Positions 42,135 through 51,671 of a DNA stretch of 64,000 bases are shown piece after piece; positions within the stretch are counted from its first letter, which is position 1, and the number at the start of each line of letters is the position of its first letter. The translations under genes were made by a program, and so were the position numbers. This DNA comes from Streptomyces spiramyceticus (lineage in GTDB: Bacteria; Actinomycetota; Actinomycetes; Streptomycetales; Streptomycetaceae). The DNA lies in NCBI RefSeq assembly GCF_028807635.1, contig NZ_JARBAX010000001.1, forward strand, positions 3,707,501 to 3,771,500. Reading direction: 5' to 3'. The notes beneath the pieces are model-generated. The model was not told where the DNA came from and did no database searches. It saw only the letters and a list, made by a program, of their open reading frames with translations.

Positions 42135-43874
42135 ATGAGCAAGACCGAGACGGACCACACGGCCGCCGAGAACGACGAGCGTGAGCTCGGCGAGGCCGGC
42201 GCCCAGCTTTCCACCGCCCCCGAGGAGCGGGCGGTCCCCGGCTCCTTCGGCGGCGTGATGCAGCCCGGCGCGGCCGGCCGCATCGCCTGGGCCTGGCGCG
42301 AGACGACAGGCTGGGTGCGCTGGTTCTGGCGGCAGCTGACGTCGATGCGGGTCGCGCTGATCCTGCTCTTCCTGCTGTCGCTGGGCGCGATCCCCGGCTC
42401 CCTGATCCCGCAGACCGGCGTCGACGAGACGAAGGTCGAGGAGTTCAAGGCGGCGCACGAGACCCTGGCGCCGGTCTACGAAGACCTCGGGCTCTTCGAC
42501 GTCTACAGCTCGGTGTGGTTCTCCGCGATCTACATCCTGCTGTTCGTCTCGCTCATCGGCTGCATCGTGCCCCGCACCTGGCAGTTCGTCGGCCAGCTCC
42601 GCGGCCGCCCGCCGGGCGCCCCGGGCCGCCTGACGCGACTTCCGGCGTACACGACCTGGCGTACGGATGTCGAGCCCGAGCAGGTCCGTGAGGTCGCGCT
42701 GGCGATGCTGAAGAAGCGCCGCTTCCGGTCCCACCTGGTCGGTGACGCGGTCGCCGCCGAGAAGGGCTATCTGCGCGAGGCCGGGAACCTGATGTTCCAC
42801 ATCGCGCTCATCGTGATGCTCGTGTCCTTCGCCACCGGGCAGCTCTTCAAGTCCGAGGGCGGCAAGCTGATCGTCCAGGGCAGCGGTTTCGCGAACACCC
42901 TCACGCAGTACGACGACTTCAAGTCCGGGTCGCTCTTCGACAGGGACCTCGACCTGGAGCCGTTCAGCTTCACGCTCGACAAGTTCGTCGGGACGTACGA
43001 GCGCACCGGCCCCCAGCGGGGCACACCCCGTACCTTCGAGGCCCGGGTGACGTACGCCGAGGGCGCGGACGGCCCGGAGGAGAAGACCACGATCGAGGTG
43101 AACCGGCCGCTGGAGGTCGGCGGCTCGAAGGTCTATCTCATCGGGCACGGATACGCGCCGGTCGTCACCGTCAAGGACGGCAGGGGCGAAACGGTCTTCT
43201 CGGGCGCGGTGCCTCTGTTGCCCATGGACGCCAACATCACCTCGTCCGGCGCCGTCAAGGTCATGGACGGCTACCGCGACAAGGACGGCAAGAAGGACCA
43301 GCTGGGCTTCCAGGCCTTCTTCGTCCCGACGTTCGCGGGTGCGGGCAAGGGCACGATGCTCTCCCAGTACCCGGGTCTGGACTTCCCCGTCCTCGCGCTC
43401 AACGCGTACCACGGCAGCCTCGGCGTGAACGCGGGCCTGCCGCAGAACGTGTACCAGCTCGACAAGCGCAAGATGAAGGCGTTCAAGGACGACCAGGGCG
43501 TCGACCTCAAGCAGCGGCTGCTGCCCGGCGAGACCATGAAGCTGCCGGACGGCGCGGGCTCCATCACGTTCGAGAAGGACGTGAAGGAGTGGGCGACCTT
43601 CCAGATCTCGCAGCAGCCCGGCAACGTACCCGCACTCGTGGGAGCCGTCGCCGCGATCGCGGGCCTGGCCGCATCGCTGTTCATCCAGCGCCGCCGGATC
43701 TGGGTCCGGGCCGTACGGGGCAAGGACGGCGTCACCGTCGTCGAGATGGCCGGACTCGGCCGCAGCGAGTCCTCGAAGCTTCCCGAGGAACTGGCCGACC
43801 TGGCCGCCACGCTCAATTCACAGGCGCCGACGGCACCTGATCCCGCTGAACCTGTCGAAGGAGTCCGCGCGTGA
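42135..43874 (+). CDS. resB: ResB/Ccs1, cytochrome c biogenesis protein
   Basis: A 579-aa membrane protein of the system II heme handling complex. Helices lie around residues 70-90 (SMRVALILLFLLSLGAIPGS), 125-145, 215-235 (MFHIALIVMLVSFATGQLF) and 515-535. A large extracytoplasmic domain lies between the third and fourth. ResB and CcsB together deliver heme across the membrane and ligate it to apocytochrome. The ATG at 42135 is fixed by the acidic N-terminus; the last 4 bp overlap ccsB. Confidence 0.94.
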   Translation: MSKTETDHTAAENDERELGEAGAQLSTAPEERAVPGSFGGVMQPGAAGRIAWAWRETTGWVRWFWRQLTSMRVALILLFLLSLGAIPGSLIPQTGVDETKVEEFKAAHETLAPVYEDLGLFDVYSSVWFSAIYILLFVSLIGCIVPRTWQFVGQLRGRPPGAPGRLTRLPAYTTWRTDVEPEQVREVALAMLKKRRFRSHLVGDAVAAEKGYLREAGNLMFHIALIVMLVSFATGQLFKSEGGKLIVQGSGFANTLTQYDDFKSGSLFDRDLDLEPFSFTLDKFVGTYERTGPQRGTPRTFEARVTYAEGADGPEEKTTIEVNRPLEVGGSKVYLIGHGYAPVVTVKDGRGETVFSGAVPLLPMDANITSSGAVKVMDGYRDKDGKKDQLGFQAFFVPTFAGAGKGTMLSQYPGLDFPVLALNAYHGSLGVNAGLPQNVYQLDKRKMKAFKDDQGVDLKQRLLPGETMKLPDGAGSITFEKDVKEWATFQISQQPGNVPALVGAVAAIAGLAASLFIQRRRIWVRAVRGKDGVTVVEMAGLGRSESSKLPEELADLAATLNSQAPTAPDPAEPVEGVRA

Positions 43875-44953
43875 ATCTCGCGGCCGCAACCAACGAGAAC
43901 CTCGCCCACATCAGCAATGTGCTGATCTATTCGTCGATGGCCGTCTACACGCTGGCCTTCCTCGCCCACATCGCCGAATGGGTCCTCGGCAGCCGCAGCA
44001 AGGTCGGCCGTACGGCCGCCGCGCTGACCGCCGACGGTGCGACGGCGAAGGCCGCCCCCGCGGTGACGGTGCGCTCCGGCGGTTCCACGACGGCCCTCGA
44101 CAAGCCGAAGATCGTCACCCGCTCGGCGGCGGGCACGCGCGATGTGCCCGACGGCCCCGGCGCGGCGGGCGGCACTGAGAAGGGCGACCTCTACGGGCGC
44201 ATCGCCGTCTCGCTGACCGTCCTCGCCTTCCTGGTCGAGGCGGGCGGTGTGGTGGCCCGCGCCCTGTCGGTGCAGCGCGCGCCGTGGGGCAACATGTACG
44301 AGTTCTCGATCACCTTCTCCACGGTGGTCGTCGGCGTGTACCTGGCGATCCTGGCGGCCAAGAAGAACGTCCGCTGGGCGGGCCTGCCGCTGGTCACCAC
44401 GGTCCTCCTCGACCTCGGTATCGCCACGAAGTGGCTCTACACCGAAAGCGACCAGCTGGTCCCGGCGCTCGACTCGTACTGGCTGTGGATCCACGTCTCC
44501 ACCGCGATCTTCTGCGGCGCGGTCTTCTACCTCGGCGCCGTCGGCACGCTGCTCTACCTCTTCCGCGACGCGTACGAGGCGAAGCTCGCGGAGGGCCGCG
44601 AGCCCGGCAGCTTTGCGACGTCCGTGCTGGAGCGCCTTCCGGCCGCCGCCACGCTCGACAAGTTCTCGTACCGCGTGAACGCCGCCGTCTTCCCGCTGTG
44701 GACGTTCACGATCATCGCGGGCGCGATCTGGGCCGGTGACGCGTGGGGCCGCTACTGGGGCTGGGACCCCAAGGAGGTCTGGTCCTTCATCACGTGGGTC
44801 GCGTACGCCTGCTACCTGCACGCGCGCGCGACGGCCGGATGGAAGGGCCGCAAGGCGGCCTACCTGGCGCTGTTCGCGTTCGGCTGCTGGCTGTGGAACT
44901 ACTACGGCGTGAACATCTTCCTGAGCGGCAAGCACTCGTACGCGGGCGTCTGA
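43871..44953 (+). CDS. ccsB: CcsB/ResC, cytochrome c heme lyase subunit
   Basis: A 360-aa polytopic protein. The tryptophan-rich WWD-type motif WGRYWGWDPKEVWSFITW near residues 296-313 binds heme, flanked by helices with conserved histidines (WIHVSTAIFCGAVFYL; ACYLHARAT). About 60 residues after the first helix are a variable loop. It is the final partner of ResB in system II maturation. The GTG overlaps the resB stop, giving translational coupling. Confidence 0.95.
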   Translation: MNLAAATNENLAHISNVLIYSSMAVYTLAFLAHIAEWVLGSRSKVGRTAAALTADGATAKAAPAVTVRSGGSTTALDKPKIVTRSAAGTRDVPDGPGAAGGTEKGDLYGRIAVSLTVLAFLVEAGGVVARALSVQRAPWGNMYEFSITFSTVVVGVYLAILAAKKNVRWAGLPLVTTVLLDLGIATKWLYTESDQLVPALDSYWLWIHVSTAIFCGAVFYLGAVGTLLYLFRDAYEAKLAEGREPGSFATSVLERLPAAATLDKFSYRVNAAVFPLWTFTIIAGAIWAGDAWGRYWGWDPKEVWSFITWVAYACYLHARATAGWKGRKAAYLALFAFGCWLWNYYGVNIFLSGKHSYAGV

Positions 44954-44999
44954 CGCACTGCCCCGGACGATCGCGGACCTCCCTGGCAGGGTGAGACGC

Positions 45000-45440
45000 A
45001 TGGATCAGAAGCAGTGGCTGGAGACGGCTCTCGCAGAGGCGCGCGCGGGACTGGCGGAGGGCGGCATCCCGATCGGAGCCGCTCTGTACGGGGCCGACGG
45101 CGTGCTTCTGGGCCGTGGGCACAACCGGCGGGTGCAGGACGGGGACCCCTCCATGCACGCGGAGACCGCGGCGTTCCGTGATGCCGGGCGGCAGCGCTCG
45201 TACCGGGGTACGACGATGGTGACGACGCTGTCCCCCTGCTGGTACTGCAGCGGCCTGGTGCGGCAGTTCGGGATCTCGCGGGTCGTGATCGGCGAGGCGA
45301 CGACCTTCCGGGGCGGGCAGGACTGGCTCGCTGAGCACGGGGTGGAGGTCGTGGTGCTCGACGATCCGGAGTGCATCGGCCTGATGCGTGACTTCATCGC
45401 GGAGCGGCCCGGTCTGTGGAGCGAGGACATCGGCGACTGA
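45000..45440 (+). CDS. Nucleoside/cytosine deaminase family protein
   Basis: A 146-aa zinc deaminase. Catalytic motifs are MHAETAAF (His53 ligand, Glu55 proton shuttle) and LSPCWYCSG (Cys80, Cys83). IPIGAALYG and the C-terminal VLDDPECIGLMRDFIAERP resemble yeast-type cytosine deaminase rather than TadA. It probably acts on cytosine or a related base; the substrate is inferred. The ATG at 45000 starts 46 bp after ccsB; a GTG three codons upstream is possible. A hairpin follows it. Confidence 0.88.
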   Translation: MDQKQWLETALAEARAGLAEGGIPIGAALYGADGVLLGRGHNRRVQDGDPSMHAETAAFRDAGRQRSYRGTTMVTTLSPCWYCSGLVRQFGISRVVIGEATTFRGGQDWLAEHGVEVVVLDDPECIGLMRDFIAERPGLWSEDIGD

Positions 45441-45465
45441 GTCGGGGTTCGCCGACGGCCCCGAC
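45441..45465 (+). terminator. Hairpin after the deaminase gene
   Basis: gtcgggg (45441-45447) pairs with ccccgac (45459-45465) directly after the stop codon. It is a short stem without T run, a probable terminator of the ccs-deaminase stretch. Confidence 0.55.
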
Positions 45466-45578
45466 CCAAACGTGGTCTCGCCCAAAGAACATTCGAAAGC
45501 CCGTGCACGCTTCAACTCACTGTTAGTAAAGTGGTGTTGACGCAGCGACAGCTGTTGATTCGTGGCACGGGAGGTGCT

Positions 45579-47600
45579 GTGGACAGAGAGCTGTTCGGCC
45601 GCGAGGCAGTACTCGACGGTCTCGCGCCACGGCTCATCGGTCTGCCGCCCCGCGGCTTCCAGAAGATCCCCTTCGAGCATCGCGACGACCTCCCGGCCGT
45701 CGTTCTCACCGGCGGCCGCGGCATGGGCAAGACCGCTGTCCTGAAACGGCTGCACACCGGATACCGGCAACGTACGCCCGTCGCTCTCATCGACTGCGAA
45801 AGGGCCGAGTTCATCGAGCGGCCGCCCGAGCACTCGCTCTCCTGGTCGCCCGTGACCGAGGCCCTGGCCGAGCTGGGCGAGCAGCTCGCGCCCGCCGTGC
45901 ACGGCGCGGGGGCCGTCGAGTTCCCCCGGCTCGCGGCCGGACTGCTCTCGGTGGCCAGCCTCGGCTGGCGGCCGCACGACGACGAGAACATCCTCGCCGA
46001 GGGGCTGCGGCTCGGCCTGCTCGTCGAGCCGGGCTCGCGCTGGCGCAACCAGACCCGCAGCTGGCTGACCAAGGTCGTGTCGAAGTTCGCCGCGATGGCC
46101 TCCGGGGTGGGGCCCGGGCTCGACGTGGTCGTGGAGACCACCGTCGAGTCGCTCCTGGACGACCTGTTCAACCGGGGGCAGCGCGCCTCCGCCGACTGGT
46201 ACAGCAACTACCCCGGCGCCGGCGGCAAGGCCAAGCGCGGCCTCACCCTCCTCGCCCTGCACTTCCGGCGCGGCAGCGAACACCGCATCCGCGCCGAACG
46301 CCATCTCCTGGGCGCGCTGCGCGCCGATCTGGACGCCGCGTATCACGGTATGGGACGGCTGCGGAGGGTCGGCCGGCCGCTCGTGCTGCTGGACAACGCA
46401 CAGGCTCCGCTGGGCCGCCGCCTCGTCGAGCCCGTGCTGCGCGACCGCGCCGACGGCAAGCGCGACCATGTCGTCTTCGTCGCCGCACTGCGCGGGCACG
46501 ACCACCCCGCCCTGCGCCATGCCGTACGCCGCTCCCTCCCCGAGGTCCGGCACGAGTCGGGGTGGGAGCGCGGCCCGGAGGTCGCGTCGGGCGCACTCGC
46601 CGTCGAGCTGACCCCGCTGGAACCCGAGCACGTACGGCAGTTCTTCGACCGCACCGACCCCCGCCAGCTCACACCGCCCCAACTCGCCCGCGCCGTACAC
46701 CGGCTGACGGGCGGGCGGCCCGTCGGCGTCGATCTGCTGGGGCGCGCGGCCGGGCAGGACGCCCATCCGGAGCGGTTCACCCCGGCGTCCCTGCTCACCG
46801 CGCCCGTGACCCTCCGCGAGGACCAGGAAGGGCGCGAAGTGGCCGGTGAGCTCCTCGGGCGGCTCGTGCCCGCCTCCCGCCTGGACTGGCTCACGGTGCT
46901 CGCCCCCGCCCACGACGTCCCGTCGGCGGAAGCCCTGGCCGAGTCCCGGCTGCCGGGCGACGAGGGACGTACGGGACTGGCCGCCGTACGCGACATCCGC
47001 ACCCTCCTCGCCGACGAGCACTGGTCCGCCGCCCCCGGCCGCTTCATAGGCGACCCCTTCCTGCGCACCCTGCTGCTGCACCGGCTCAGATACGGCGACC
47101 CCGACTTCGCCCGCTGGCGGGCCGTCCACGAGACGCTGCGCCGCCACTACCGCGACGAGGCCCCCCGCCGCCTCCACCACGAACTGGCCCTCGGGATCAC
47201 CGAGAACGCGGTGACGTATCTGCGCGAGACCTTCCCGAGCTCCGACGCCCGCGACTGGCTGGACGAGCTGCGCTTCATCGCCTCCGCGCCGCATTTCGAC
47301 GCCCCGGACGTACGCCGCCCCGTGGCCCTCGGCCGCAGCGAGACAGCGGCCCCGCCGCCGCCCGGCGCGGATGCCGCTCTCCATCTCCGTATCCGCCGGC
47401 TGCTGTACGCCGTCTGGCAGCTGACGGATCCACTGGCCCTCCCGGACGACGAGGTGACCGAAAAGATGGGGTACGAGCTGGGCCTCCTGTCGGAGCTGCA
47501 CAGCTCGGGCAACGAAATCCTCTGGCAGGCCTCCCGCTCCTGGCCGCAGGCCGTGCGCGAGTGGCGTCCCCTGACGACGAGCCCGGGAGGCAGGTCATGA
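45579..47600 (+). CDS. STAND-like P-loop ATPase
   Basis: A 673-aa protein. Walker A is GGRGMGKT at residues 45-52 and Walker B is PLVLLDNAQ near 270. The AAA+/STAND architecture is suggested by FGREAVLDGL before the P-loop and an Arg-rich helical C-terminal half with winged-helix-like and HTH-like stretches. No enzymatic effector domain or WD/TPR repeats are obvious. The GTG at 45579 has gggagg four nt upstream. Its stop overlaps the next gene by 4 bp, tying it to a membrane-anchored binding protein. Function unknown; signalling or regulation is likelier than transport since no permease is present. Confidence 0.75.
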   Translation: MDRELFGREAVLDGLAPRLIGLPPRGFQKIPFEHRDDLPAVVLTGGRGMGKTAVLKRLHTGYRQRTPVALIDCERAEFIERPPEHSLSWSPVTEALAELGEQLAPAVHGAGAVEFPRLAAGLLSVASLGWRPHDDENILAEGLRLGLLVEPGSRWRNQTRSWLTKVVSKFAAMASGVGPGLDVVVETTVESLLDDLFNRGQRASADWYSNYPGAGGKAKRGLTLLALHFRRGSEHRIRAERHLLGALRADLDAAYHGMGRLRRVGRPLVLLDNAQAPLGRRLVEPVLRDRADGKRDHVVFVAALRGHDHPALRHAVRRSLPEVRHESGWERGPEVASGALAVELTPLEPEHVRQFFDRTDPRQLTPPQLARAVHRLTGGRPVGVDLLGRAAGQDAHPERFTPASLLTAPVTLREDQEGREVAGELLGRLVPASRLDWLTVLAPAHDVPSAEALAESRLPGDEGRTGLAAVRDIRTLLADEHWSAAPGRFIGDPFLRTLLLHRLRYGDPDFARWRAVHETLRRHYRDEAPRRLHHELALGITENAVTYLRETFPSSDARDWLDELRFIASAPHFDAPDVRRPVALGRSETAAPPPPGADAALHLRIRRLLYAVWQLTDPLALPDDEVTEKMGYELGLLSELHSSGNEILWQASRSWPQAVREWRPLTTSPGGRS

Positions 47601-49144
47601 AGGACTGGCTGCGCAGAGTCTTCTGGTTCACACCCCTGCGCAAGGGGCTCACGGTGCTGCTGGTGCTCGCGCTGGCGGCCGTTGCGGCGTACGGCGGCTA
47701 CCGCATCGCCAACCCCGACCTGACCTGCGCCAAGGGCGTCGAGCGCCCCGAGGAGGGCGCCGAGTGCGTGGGTGTGTCGGGTGACGGGTACGACTTCGGC
47801 GTTCCGGCGCTGACGAAGGTCGCGGACGCCATCGACCGCGAGAACAGGACGCTGAAGGCGGGCGAGTACGCGACCGTGGCGGTGCTGCTGCCGCTCACCT
47901 CCACCGACGACGGGATGCGCACCAAGATCGTGCACGAGGTGCAGGGCGCCTTCCTGGAGCAGTACCGCGCCAACCACGACTCCAACGACCAGGTCCCCAA
48001 GATCCGGCTCGTCCTCGCCAACACCGGCAAGGGCAACGCCCACTGGCGCACGACCGTCGGGCGGCTGAAGACGATGACCGGCGCCCCCGACAACCTCCGC
48101 GCCGTCACCGGCGTGGCCACCAGCAGCACCGAGACCAAATCCGCGGTGAAAGAGCTGACCGGCGCCAAGATCCCCGTCGTCGGTACGACCATCACCGCCG
48201 ACGACATAGCCAACGGGCCCGACGGCGACCCCTATCCCGGCCTCGCCCGCGTCTCCCCGACCAACAGCGACGAGGCGCGCGCCATCGCCCAGTTCGGCAA
48301 GGTCGAAGCCGACAAGGCGGTGCTGGTCCAGGACACCCGCTCCGGCGACCACTACACCGTCACCCTCAAGCGCGCCTTCGCGGGCCTCCTCAAGGACGCG
48401 CCGTACGAGCCCCAGCTCTTCACCTCACCGCCCGACCCCACCGAGGAAGGCACCACCGCCAACACCTTCCGGCAGATCACCCTGCTGCTCTGCGACACCC
48501 GCGCCGAGACCGTCTTCTTCGCCGGACGCCACACCCAGCTCCGCCAGTTCGTGAACGCCCTGGGGCAACGCGGCTGTCAGCACCGGAAGTTCACCGTCCT
48601 CACCGGCGACGAGGGCTCCTATCTCGGCGGCGACGACAAGCTCGACAAGAAGGCCCTGGCCCGCAAGGTCACCGTCCGCTACGCCTCACTCGCCCACCCC
48701 GACACCTGGCGCCGGTCCGGCGCCCCCACGACGGGCGGCTCCGCCGCGGACTACAGGACCTTCACCGAACTGCTCGACCTTGCAGCCGATCTGGCGGCGG
48801 ACCCCGCCGTAGGCCCCATCGGCCCGACCTCGCTGACCGACGGGCAGGCGATCATCGCGTACGACGCGATGGCGACGGCCGTGCACGGCATCCGGCAGGC
48901 CACGGTGCAGGACGCGAAGCTGCCGGCGATCACCGACGTCGTCACCCAGTGGCCGCAGGTGAAGGGCTCGCTGAAGGTGGCGGGCGCGAGCGGCTGGATC
49001 TGCCTGGACAACCACGGGAACCCGTACAACAAGGCGGTCCCGATCGTGGAACTCGCACGCGACGGCAGCCAGCGCTTCGTGGAAATCGCCTGGCCGGAGG
49101 GCAAGCCGCCGGCTCAGACCTGCCTGCCGCCCCGGCGCTCGTAG
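47597..49144 (+). CDS. Membrane-anchored periplasmic-binding-protein-like (type 1) protein
   Basis: A 515-aa protein. A basic N-terminus and one transmembrane segment at ~17-36 (GLTVLLVLALAAVAAYGGYR) are not followed by a lipobox. The rest is an extracytoplasmic Leu/Ile/Val-binding-type fold: VAVLLPLTSTDD near the N-lobe start, ATSSTETKSAVKELTGAKIP and VSPTNSDEARAIAQFGK as type I PBP landmarks. It overlaps the ATPase gene by 4 bp. No ABC permease or ABC ATPase is adjacent, so it more likely acts as a sensor for the P-loop protein. It converges with the next gene with a 31-bp overlap. Confidence 0.77.
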   Translation: MKDWLRRVFWFTPLRKGLTVLLVLALAAVAAYGGYRIANPDLTCAKGVERPEEGAECVGVSGDGYDFGVPALTKVADAIDRENRTLKAGEYATVAVLLPLTSTDDGMRTKIVHEVQGAFLEQYRANHDSNDQVPKIRLVLANTGKGNAHWRTTVGRLKTMTGAPDNLRAVTGVATSSTETKSAVKELTGAKIPVVGTTITADDIANGPDGDPYPGLARVSPTNSDEARAIAQFGKVEADKAVLVQDTRSGDHYTVTLKRAFAGLLKDAPYEPQLFTSPPDPTEEGTTANTFRQITLLLCDTRAETVFFAGRHTQLRQFVNALGQRGCQHRKFTVLTGDEGSYLGGDDKLDKKALARKVTVRYASLAHPDTWRRSGAPTTGGSAADYRTFTELLDLAADLAADPAVGPIGPTSLTDGQAIIAYDAMATAVHGIRQATVQDAKLPAITDVVTQWPQVKGSLKVAGASGWICLDNHGNPYNKAVPIVELARDGSQRFVEIAWPEGKPPAQTCLPPRRS

Positions 49145-49638
49145 TCGGCGCGCAGTTCCCGCCAGCGGTCCAGGGTCCACGTCGACCAGTTCTTGGGCCG
49201 CCCGTCGAGCGCGTCCGCCAGGAACTCGAAGTGGTTGTGCCACCCGGCGAGCGAGTCCAGACGCCGGGCGGCCGGCCCCACGATCTCATTGGTGAACCGG
49301 AGGATGGTCGCGTCGGGCGACGGCGCCTCCAGGTGGAAACGGATCCGCCCGTGCAGGATCACCTCGTACTCGGCGACCCGCTCCACGTCCCAGGCGGTGA
49401 CCTCACCGGCTGCGACGGTGGCGTTGCCTCCTTCGTCGGTGTTCAGCCACCGCAACCGGACCTGGCCCCCGATGTGCGGTTCGAAAACATCAGCGGCGCA
49501 GAGCCATTCCTGCAGGCCGGCGGGGCTGGCGACACGGGGCCAGACCTCGGTGACGGGATGCGGCAGCTCAAGCACGAAGCGCAAAACGTGCGTCTCGCCG
49601 TGGGTCAGGCTGGTGCCGTGAGCGATCCGGTCGTCCAT
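49114..49638 (-). CDS. SRPBCC / AHSA1-like domain protein
   Basis: A 174-aa soluble protein. The START-like beta sheet pattern VLRFVLELPHPVTEVWPRVA, WLNTDEGGN, TILRFTNEIV and the C-terminal helix GWHNHFEFLADALDG are typical of the AHSA1/SRPBCC group that binds small hydrophobic ligands. The ATG at 49638 gives MDDRIAHGT; an upstream ATG exists but lacks a ribosome binding site. Its 3' end overlaps that of the convergent binding protein gene. Ligand unknown. Confidence 0.82.
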   Translation of the reverse strand: MDDRIAHGTSLTHGETHVLRFVLELPHPVTEVWPRVASPAGLQEWLCAADVFEPHIGGQVRLRWLNTDEGGNATVAAGEVTAWDVERVAEYEVILHGRIRFHLEAPSPDATILRFTNEIVGPAARRLDSLAGWHNHFEFLADALDGRPKNWSTWTLDRWRELRADYERRGGRQV

Positions 49639-49711
49639 ACCATCCAGCCTCTCGCGCGGCCCGCCCGACCGCACCCGCTACGGGGTCGTCCGGTACGGCC
49701 ACGCCACCACC

Positions 49712-50125
49712 TCAGGGCTTCGGAGGCGTCGAGTCCCCGGGACCGCCGGTGCCGTCCTCGCGCCGCTTGAGCTCCTCCTCGCGGCGCCGCAGATCGGCCT
49801 CCCAGTCCTTCATCATCGACTCGTCTTTTTCGTTCTCGTCCTTGAGGGACTTGAGGAAGTCGGGGTTGTCGTCGGGCGCGACCCACTCTTGCTTGTGGTT
49901 GCGGTGCCATTCGGACGGCGTACTGCCGCCGCGCGCGCCCTTGCGGACCTTGCCGACCGCGAGCCACGCGACTGGGCCGATCAGCACCTCGCCGAAGAGC
50001 AGCACGATGATCACCCAGACCACCTTGGGAAGGTGACGCACCTCTTCCTCGGGGGTGTTCAGGCAGTCGATGAAGGCATAGATCCACAACGCCAGAACGA
50101 GCAGGAAGGGCAGATACCTGAGCAT
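49712..50125 (-). CDS. PLD nuclease N-terminal domain membrane protein
   Basis: A 137-aa protein with two transmembrane helices (YLPFLLVLALWIYAFIDCL and VVWVIIVLLFGEVLIGPVAWL) forming the PLDc_N domain, followed by a charged coiled-coil tail (DWEADLRRREEELKRREDG). No phospholipase domain is attached. The ATG at 50125 is fixed by the first helix. It is divergent from mqnL across 88 bp. Function unknown. Confidence 0.85.
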   Translation of the reverse strand: MLRYLPFLLVLALWIYAFIDCLNTPEEEVRHLPKVVWVIIVLLFGEVLIGPVAWLAVGKVRKGARGGSTPSEWHRNHKQEWVAPDDNPDFLKSLKDENEKDESMMKDWEADLRRREEELKRREDGTGGPGDSTPPKP

Positions 50126-50213
50126 GAGACGAGCCCCCAGAACGCGTACAGCGGGGGGCCGTACGCGGCCCCGGTGACGGGCCAAGCGTAGTGCGTACCG
50201 GATACTGGACCGC

Positions 50214-51671
50214 ATGGCTTACGACGATCTTCGCTCGCTGCTCCGGGCGCTGGAGCGCGAGGGCGACCTCAAGCGCATCAAGGCCGAAGTCGACCCGTAC
50301 TTGGAGGTCGGGGAGATCGTCGACCGCGTGAACAAGGCGGGCGGCCCGGCGCTTCTCTTCGAGAACGTCAAGGGCTCTTCGATGCCCCTGGCCATGAATG
50401 TCTTCGGGACCGACCGCCGCCTCCTCAAGGCGCTGGGGCTGAAGTCGTACGACGACATCAGGGACAAGATCGGCGGCCTGCTGAAGCCGGAACTGCCCCA
50501 CGGCTTCACCGGCGTACGGGAAGCGTTCGGCAAGCTCGGCTCGATGGCGCACGTACCGCCGAAGAAGGTCAAGTCCGATGCCGCGCCCGTCCAGGAGGTC
50601 GTCCTCACCGGCGACGACGTGGACCTCGACAAGCTCCCCGCGCTCTTCACCTGGCCGGAGGACGGCGGTTCCTTCTTCAACCTGGGTCTGACGCACACGA
50701 AGGACCCGGAGACCGGCATCAGGAACCTGGGCCTCTACCGGCTCCAGCGCCACGACAGGCGCACGATCGGCATGCACTGGCAGATCCACAAGGACAGCCG
50801 CAACCACTACCAGGTGGCCGCCCGCCGGGGCGAGAAGCTGCCGGTCGCGATCGCCTTCGGTGCCCCGCCGGCCGTGACCTACGCGTCGACGGCGCCGCTG
50901 CCCGGTGACATCGACGAGTACCTCTTCGCGGGCTTCCTCCAGGGCAAGCGCATCGAGATGGTCGACTGCAAGACGGTGCCGCTCCAGGTCCCGGCGCACG
51001 CCGAGGTCGTACTGGAGGGGTGGCTGGAGCCGGGGAAGATGCTCCCGGAGGGCCCCTTCGGCGACCACACCGGTTTCTACACGCCGCAGGAGGACTTCCC
51101 GGCGCTGACGATCGACACGGTCACGATGCGGCGGCGGCCGCTGCTCCAGTCGATCGTGGTCGGCCGACCGCCGACCGAGGACGGGCCGCTGGGCCGGGCG
51201 ACGGAGAGCTTCTTCCTGCCCCTGCTCAAGATCATCGTTCCGGACATCGTGGACTACCACCTGCCCGAGGCGGGCGGCTTCCACAACTGCATCATCGTGG
51301 CGATCGACAAGAAGTACCCGAAGCACGCACAGAAGGTCATGCACGCCATCTGGGGCGCGCACATGCTCTCGCTGGAGAAGCTGATCATCGTGGTCGACGC
51401 CGACTGCGACGTGCACAACTACCACGAAGTGGCGTGGCGGGCCCTCGGGAACGTCGACTACGCCCGCGACCTGACCGTCGTCGAGGGTCCGGTGGACCAC
51501 CTCGACCACGCCTCCTACCAGCAGTTCTGGGGCGGCAAGGCGGGCATCGACGCGACGAAGAAGCTGCCCGAGGAGGGCTACACCCGGGACGGGGGCTGGC
51601 CGAACATGGTCGAGTCCGACCCGGAGACCTCCGAACGGGTGACCAGGCGCTGGAAGGAGTACGGCCTGTGA
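50214..51671 (+). CDS. mqnL: UbiD-family decarboxylase of futalosine menaquinone synthesis
   Basis: A 485-aa UbiD decarboxylase using prenylated FMN. Landmarks are EGPFGDHTGFYTP, with the metal/catalytic acid region, PGDIDEYLFAGFLQGKRIEM and the C-terminal KVMHAIWGAHMLSLEKLIIV. In Streptomyces the UbiD-UbiA-UbiX trio at this position (mqnL-mqnP-mqnM) acts late in the futalosine route on 1,4-dihydroxy-6-naphthoate derivatives. The next gene's start overlaps by 4 bp. Length is usual. Confidence 0.92.
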   Translation: MAYDDLRSLLRALEREGDLKRIKAEVDPYLEVGEIVDRVNKAGGPALLFENVKGSSMPLAMNVFGTDRRLLKALGLKSYDDIRDKIGGLLKPELPHGFTGVREAFGKLGSMAHVPPKKVKSDAAPVQEVVLTGDDVDLDKLPALFTWPEDGGSFFNLGLTHTKDPETGIRNLGLYRLQRHDRRTIGMHWQIHKDSRNHYQVAARRGEKLPVAIAFGAPPAVTYASTAPLPGDIDEYLFAGFLQGKRIEMVDCKTVPLQVPAHAEVVLEGWLEPGKMLPEGPFGDHTGFYTPQEDFPALTIDTVTMRRRPLLQSIVVGRPPTEDGPLGRATESFFLPLLKIIVPDIVDYHLPEAGGFHNCIIVAIDKKYPKHAQKVMHAIWGAHMLSLEKLIIVVDADCDVHNYHEVAWRALGNVDYARDLTVVEGPVDHLDHASYQQFWGGKAGIDATKKLPEEGYTRDGGWPNMVESDPETSERVTRRWKEYGL

